Origin: Emiliania huxleyi CCMP1516 | Taxonomy: Eukaryota; Haptophyta; Isochrysidales; Noelaerhabdaceae | Direction: 5' to 3' | DNA length: 64,000 nucleotides | Assembly: GCF_000372725.1 (NCBI RefSeq) | Contig: NW_005201259.1 | Location: 103,551-167,550 of the forward strand | In this document: in pieces, positions 59,381 to 64,000 of the stretch | Layout of the letters: the number at the start of each line of letters is the position of its first letter | Numbering within the stretch: the first letter of the stretch is position 1 | Notes under the pieces: model-generated | The model's input: only the letters and a program-made list of their open reading frames with translations | What the model was told of the DNA's origin: nothing | Database searches by the model: none | Position numbers and translations under genes: made by a program

Positions 59381-60544
59381 ACTCACTCACTGGGCAAATC
59401 GGCCGATTTTCAACCCACTAAATCATCACGGCCCCGTAACACCCTCCGCGCGCGGTCAAAGGGTTCCCAGGGCCGGTCCATGACATGAACCGATAGACAC
59501 AAGCAAAAAAAAACGCACCTCTAAGCTTCTCGGGCACCCCGAGGCCCATACGGCGCCCCGGCGGGCCCCGGCGGAGAGGTCCGGCGCGGCGCTCCAAATC
59601 CGCACTTCGCGAGCTTCTACGGGAGTTCACGCGGCCTTTCCGCCTCGTGAGGCACACCCCACACCCACCACGAGTCCTGGGGCCGCGGGCGGACCTTTGG
59701 CCGCGGCGTCCGGAGCTTTGGTCGTCGAACATCGGCCGCCAACTAGGCCGTCGAGCGAACGTGTCCGGAGAGGCTCTCGGACGGGTCCGGCAGCGGTGCC
59801 ATGGACCCAGAAGCTCGCCCCGGCGGAGCACTCACGGCTCGGCCCCCGCCCCTGGCCACCCAGACGTGCCCTTGGACAGCCGTAGGGGCTCGCATGACCA
59901 CGTTGGCGCCCGCGACGACGCCCTCCCCGACGACGTCGCATTTGGCGCGCACGTCCGCAGACTAGTACTTGTACTCGGGCGCGGCGGCGCGGATGATCAC
60001 GTGGTTTGGGACTCTGAGCGATGGCAGAGGCCTTTATTTGCAAACGAGGACGCCCCGCGAGGCCCCGTCGGCCGGGAGTGGTGAGTGGGACCATAAACAA
60101 GCACTATATCCCCTACCGGGACCAGCCCACACACAGCCCAAACCGCTGCCAGACCGGCCCTGGTCACGCCGGCCGGGAGGCTGCCGGGGCGCCCAAACAG
60201 TCCCTCACGAACGCCACACGGGACACCACGGCCCGTCCGGCGGCCCGAGTGCCGCCCCACACCCGCCCGACGCCCTCGGCCAGCCAGCGCCCACTCTGAG
60301 AGGCTTCACCGCCGCCAGCGCGCCGAGCGCGCCGCCCTCTCCTCGCGCCACACGGGCCCTTGGCCGCACGCCCGAGAGGCGGCCCATAATTTGAGTCGAG
60401 ACGCGCCGCCGGCCAGCCAGCAGCTCGCCCGCCACCCGCAGAGTGCCGCCGCCGCCCCCAGCCCGCACTGGAGAGGCTCTCCCGGCCGCTAGCCGCTGTC
60501 GCGTCGCCCGGCGGCTGCGCTGGCGACTGTGGGCTGAGCCCTGG
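59381..60544. other. Intergenic, no supported gene
   Basis: Very GC-rich. Frames are open in several phases at once and give Arg/Ala/Pro-rich translations without domains. Confidence 0.4.
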
Positions 60545-60840
60545 CTGTCAGGCTGTCAGGTGCTGTCAGGTGATCTGTCGGGCTGTCGGGCACTGTCAGG
60601 CACTGTCAGGTGCCTCTGTCAGACCAGCTGTCAGGTGCTGTCAGTGCTGTCAGGTGCTGTCGGGTGCGTGTCTGACAGGCGAGGTGATCTGTAGCTGTCG
60701 GGTGCTGTCGGAGCTGTCGGGTGTTGCTGTCAGACGCTGTCGGAGCTGTCAGAGCTGTCAGGCTGCTGCTGCTGTCAGACGTTGGGCTGTTGCTGTCAGG
60801 TGCTGTCAGTTGGTGCTGTCGGGGTGCTGCCAGGCTCTGA
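60545..60840 (+). repeat. CTGTCAGGTG-type tandem repeat, block 1
   Basis: Irregular array of GCTGTCAGG/GCTGTCGGG units. Similar arrays resume at 61275-61520. Confidence 0.9.
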
Positions 60841-61274
60841 CACACATCAGCCACACTTATGACACTATCAAGAGGGCGCTGACTATCAAGGGGGTGCTGA
60901 CGCCGATGACGCCGGCGGCTACGCAGCTACCCCCCCCTCCTACACTGCGTGATCACGCCGGCGGCGGCGGCCGCCTGGGGAGCGCAGATGGCGGCGCAGA
61001 GGCACAGGCGGCGGCGGCGGCACAGACGGCGGCGGCCACCCCCACCCAGACGCCGTAGGCATATGACTGTAGGGCCCCAGAAGGCTAGCTGGTAGCTTCA
61101 TTTGTAGTAGCACAGCCGCCGGTGCTGGAGAGGGGTCCGCAGAGGTGGGGCGGGAGGGTTGAAAGAGAGACCCATGACCATCCCATGACTACATGGACCA
61201 CACTCACATGTCTTTGCATGTAATTTTGTTATACCCTCATGGGGCGCAAGAAAGAGGCTCTACGGGGTCTGTGT

Positions 61275-61520
61275 ACGGTCTGTGCTGCTGTCAGGCTGTC
61301 AGCGCTGCTGTCAGGCCACTGTGTGCTGTCGGGCTGTCAGGCAACTGTCAGGCTGTCACGTTAGGGCCTGACAGCGACGGGTCACCTCGCCTGTCAGGCT
61401 CTGCTGTCAGGCTGTCAGATATGTGCTGTCAGACTGTCAGAGAAAGTGCTGTCAGCGCTGTCAGGCTGTCGGGCACTGTCAGGCGCTGTCCGGGGTTTGC
61501 TGTCAGTCTGTCAGACCAGG
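61275..61520 (+). repeat. CTGTCAGG-type tandem repeat, block 2
   Basis: Same unit family as 60545-60840, separated by about 430 bp of non-repetitive sequence with no gene. Confidence 0.9.
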
Positions 61521-61734
61521 GCTCAGACTGTGGGGCCCGGCCTCCCCTCCTAGCCTTCTTTGGCCGCGGTCCCGTCGCCGTTTCGTTCTCTCTGCCCGAT
61601 CCCGCTGACTCCGCCTCCGGCGACCCCGCTCCCGACCCCCTGGGCGAGGACGGTGGCATTGGGTCACACCCACTTCCATCCCCGGGAGGACGGGGGCCCG
61701 CTCTCCCTGGTTGTGCGAGCGCTGAGTAGGTAAG

Positions 61735-62110
61735 GAGAGTTGGAGTATTTCACAGTATTTCCAGTATCCCAGTATCTGAGGTGCTGTGGCGAAGTATTCC
61801 AGTATTTCAGACACGCAAAGCAAGTATTTTTATTGCAATACTGCATGCTACCTGCACACGGCCCTTGGCCAAGTATCCCAATATCCCGCAAGCGAGGGCC
61901 AAGTATCGGTGGCGCAAATACCTCTCTGCCGCGAGGGTGATACTGCAATACTGGGCCTGGGGCATGCAGATATTGTGTTACTGAAGTAGTGTGGCCGTGG
62001 CAGTATCGCGCAGTATTTTCACCGAAATACTCGGAGCCGGCGCATCGGATACTGGGATACTGCAGGATACTGCGGGATACTGCTGGATACTGCTGGATAC
62101 TGGCAATGTG
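61735..62110. repeat. GATACTGG/CCAGTATC repeat field, block 1
   Basis: Interspersed CAGTATTCC and GGATACTGGGATACTGCAGG motifs in both orientations. Confidence 0.85.
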
Positions 62111-63429
62111 TCAAAGTGTGCCCGTGCGTAAGCCATGGTCCAGCAGCCAGCTGCATCCCCATCCTTCTCACTGGTAATTGTCACCATGCAGCTGCACCCC
62201 TCCCTAGAGCATCCCTGGCTGATGTGGTCACCGGATCCTCGGAGACTGGGATACTACGGACCGGCTTGGGCTACAAATGTCGCAAGTGAGCAGTGGTGAT
62301 GGCAGGCGTTGTGTGATTGTTCCAGAATGCATCGGCAGGAGTTGTGATGTGTGGAAGCTCACGAGTTCTCCGACTGCCGCTCGGTATAGTCGGTAAAGAG
62401 CTCGTATCCGCTGCCATTTCTGCCGCCGAGCTGAACAGCGGCGGTGAAGCACGGCCGGCTGTGTCAGGACCGCGCCCGGCGCTGGAGAGTGCTCGAGAGC
62501 ATCCGACATCGTCGGCCGCAGCGGCATGGTCGGCCGAGGTGATTCAGTTTATGTGTAGGTCCGTCACCCGTTTGCCGTGATGCTCAGCGGCGGCGCCCAC
62601 ACCGGTGGGTTCACTCGAGACGGTCCGGCGCCAAGCAAAGAGTTGTGTCGGTTACCAGAGCCTGCTGTGTGGCGGTGTGCGGCCGATTGGGGTCGTGCGG
62701 GGCTGGTTGGGGTTGGCGGGAGGAGACATCGAAGGAACTTCGGCGACAGAAAACTTTTCGTCCGTTCTATCACTCACTTTCACGCGCCCTCCCTGGGTCA
62801 CAGCACTTGCGAGAGGGCGCCGCGACGCCCGGCCGCCTGAGATGCAAAAGTTTGCACAGGCCATTCAAGCGCTGCAGACGCTGGTGCTCCTGCGTGCCGG
62901 CGCCAAGCTTCAATTGCCAAGGCTGACGCTGCATCACAACGTTGATATCGCATGCAGTGCGCTTGTGGGAGCTGACGTGCCCAGCCAATCCAGCGCCCCT
63001 AGCCGAGATAGCTCTGGGACCCTTTTACGGCACAGCTGCTGTGTGATATACTATGATTCCTGTGCGTGCGCCGCAGGACGTGACCACCTTGCTGCGCTCA
63101 ATGTTCGCGGCCGTGACGCCTCCCCGATGTGAGTCTTCCTCTCCACACAGCACCAGCACCAGTGCACTGCCACGACACTCTCCCTCAGTTCCAGCACTGG
63201 CGCCTCAGCCGTCTTCGCCCACCTCGTGCCGTTGCCGCCTTCCCACCCCGCCAGCCCTTGCACACGCGTTTACACCATTGCGCCGGCAGGGCGCGGGCAC
63301 ACACTTTACGGCAGTCTTCGCTTGCCCACGCTGCTCACTTGGCTCAATCCCTCCCCACCTAGCTGCTGCCTCGCATCCCGCTGCTGGACGTACGACTGCG
63401 GCCGCAGCGCAGTGCATCGCTCGAGGGCC
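62111..63429. other. Intergenic, one possible exon
   Basis: A plus frame at 62842-63018 (MQKFAQAIQALQTLVLLRAG onward) reads naturally but is unrecognised. No other support for a gene. Confidence 0.3.
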
Positions 63430-63800
63430 GACCCCGGATACTGGGATACTGCAGGATACTGCAGGATATTGCGGGATACTGCTGGATACTGGCCGTCTCT
63501 GATGCGGATACTGGGATACTCGGCGGGGCTGGAGGACCAAGTAGCGCCCAGTATTGCAGTATTATTACTTGGCATTTAGCTCTGCGATATTGGGATACTT
63601 CGCCGGCGTGGATCGATTACTGTGATACTCACCGGGTGCGTCATCACGAGTATCGAAGTATCCGCGGTACCAGCTCGGAGTATTGAAGTATTATTACTGC
63701 GCCATATCTCACAGGGACATCTTTCACAGTATCCCAGTATTTGAGGCCTGCTGCGAAGTATCCCAGTATCTGGTCTGGCTCCGCGAAGTAGAAGTAAGAA
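63430..63800. repeat. GATACTGG/CCAGTATC repeat field, block 2
   Basis: Same motifs as 61735-62110, including a run of GGATACTGCAGGATACTGC units. The final 130 bp of the window are CA-rich (ACACGACACACGACACGAC, CAGACACAGGCACAGGCACA). Confidence 0.85.
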
Positions 63801-64000
63801 AATACTCCAAGTCTCCTTAGATCTACCTACTGAAAAGGCCGTCGAGGCGGGAGGCGAGGCTCGCGACGAGGGCGAGAGCTAGTGCGAGAGTCACACACGA
63901 CACACACGACACGACAGGAACACAGACACAGGCACAGGCACAGACACAGACAGCTACACACACACTGCGCGAGGGTGGGCCACGCACACGGCGTGTATTA

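Overview
This is nuclear DNA of a GC-rich eukaryotic alga, most likely a haptophyte (Emiliania/Isochrysis-like); I infer this and have not matched it to a database. Four things point that way. Genes are split by short introns, and about half of those I could place use GC-AG instead of GT-AG splice sites. A chlorophyll a/c-type light-harvesting (FCP/LHC) gene is present. A nucleotide kinase starts with a signal-peptide-plus-transit leader of the kind used for secondary plastids. Sulfotransferase-like genes and TTAGGG-type telomeric repeats also occur. There is no operon structure, and I found no CRISPR array, rRNA or convincing tRNA. Two runs of 100 N (35129-35228 and 47309-47408) are assembly gaps with poor sequence around them.

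Left third (1-28 kb): membrane-anchored alpha-2-macroglobulin-like protein (-); a DSP+PP2C double phosphatase (-); one exon of the WAVE-complex subunit BRK1 (+); UDP-glucose 6-dehydrogenase in 12 exons (+); a CDKL-type kinase (-) with a broken inverted copy of its own exon just upstream; a tail-anchored PX protein (+); a small Cys-rich protein (+); a compact XRN 5'-3' exoribonuclease in 9 exons (-).

Middle (28-38 kb): mobile and satellite DNA. It holds a hAT-like non-autonomous transposon carrying a SAP-domain ORF, a possible gag-like fossil, a 180-bp satellite, interstitial telomeric blocks, an ArfGAP gene interrupted by the first gap, and two strong hairpins.

Right part (38-64 kb): five-exon LHC gene (-); a sulfotransferase (+); an unidentified membrane protein fragment; a plastid-type nucleoside monophosphate kinase (+) interrupted by the second gap; a class II histone deacetylase (-); a second sulfotransferase-like gene (-); and a tandem pair of paralogous KOW/Cys-rich genes (+) that differ by two introns. 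The last 6 kb is mainly tandem repeats with no gene I can support.

The genes do not form one pathway. They look like ordinary dispersed housekeeping, signalling and photosynthesis genes among repeats. The most unusual signals concern genome architecture: GC-AG introns whose two splice junctions carry matching sequence, introns filled with private 10-16 bp tandem arrays, a 190-bp repeat lying in sense orientation at gene starts, and several non-autonomous DNA transposons with clean target-site duplications.
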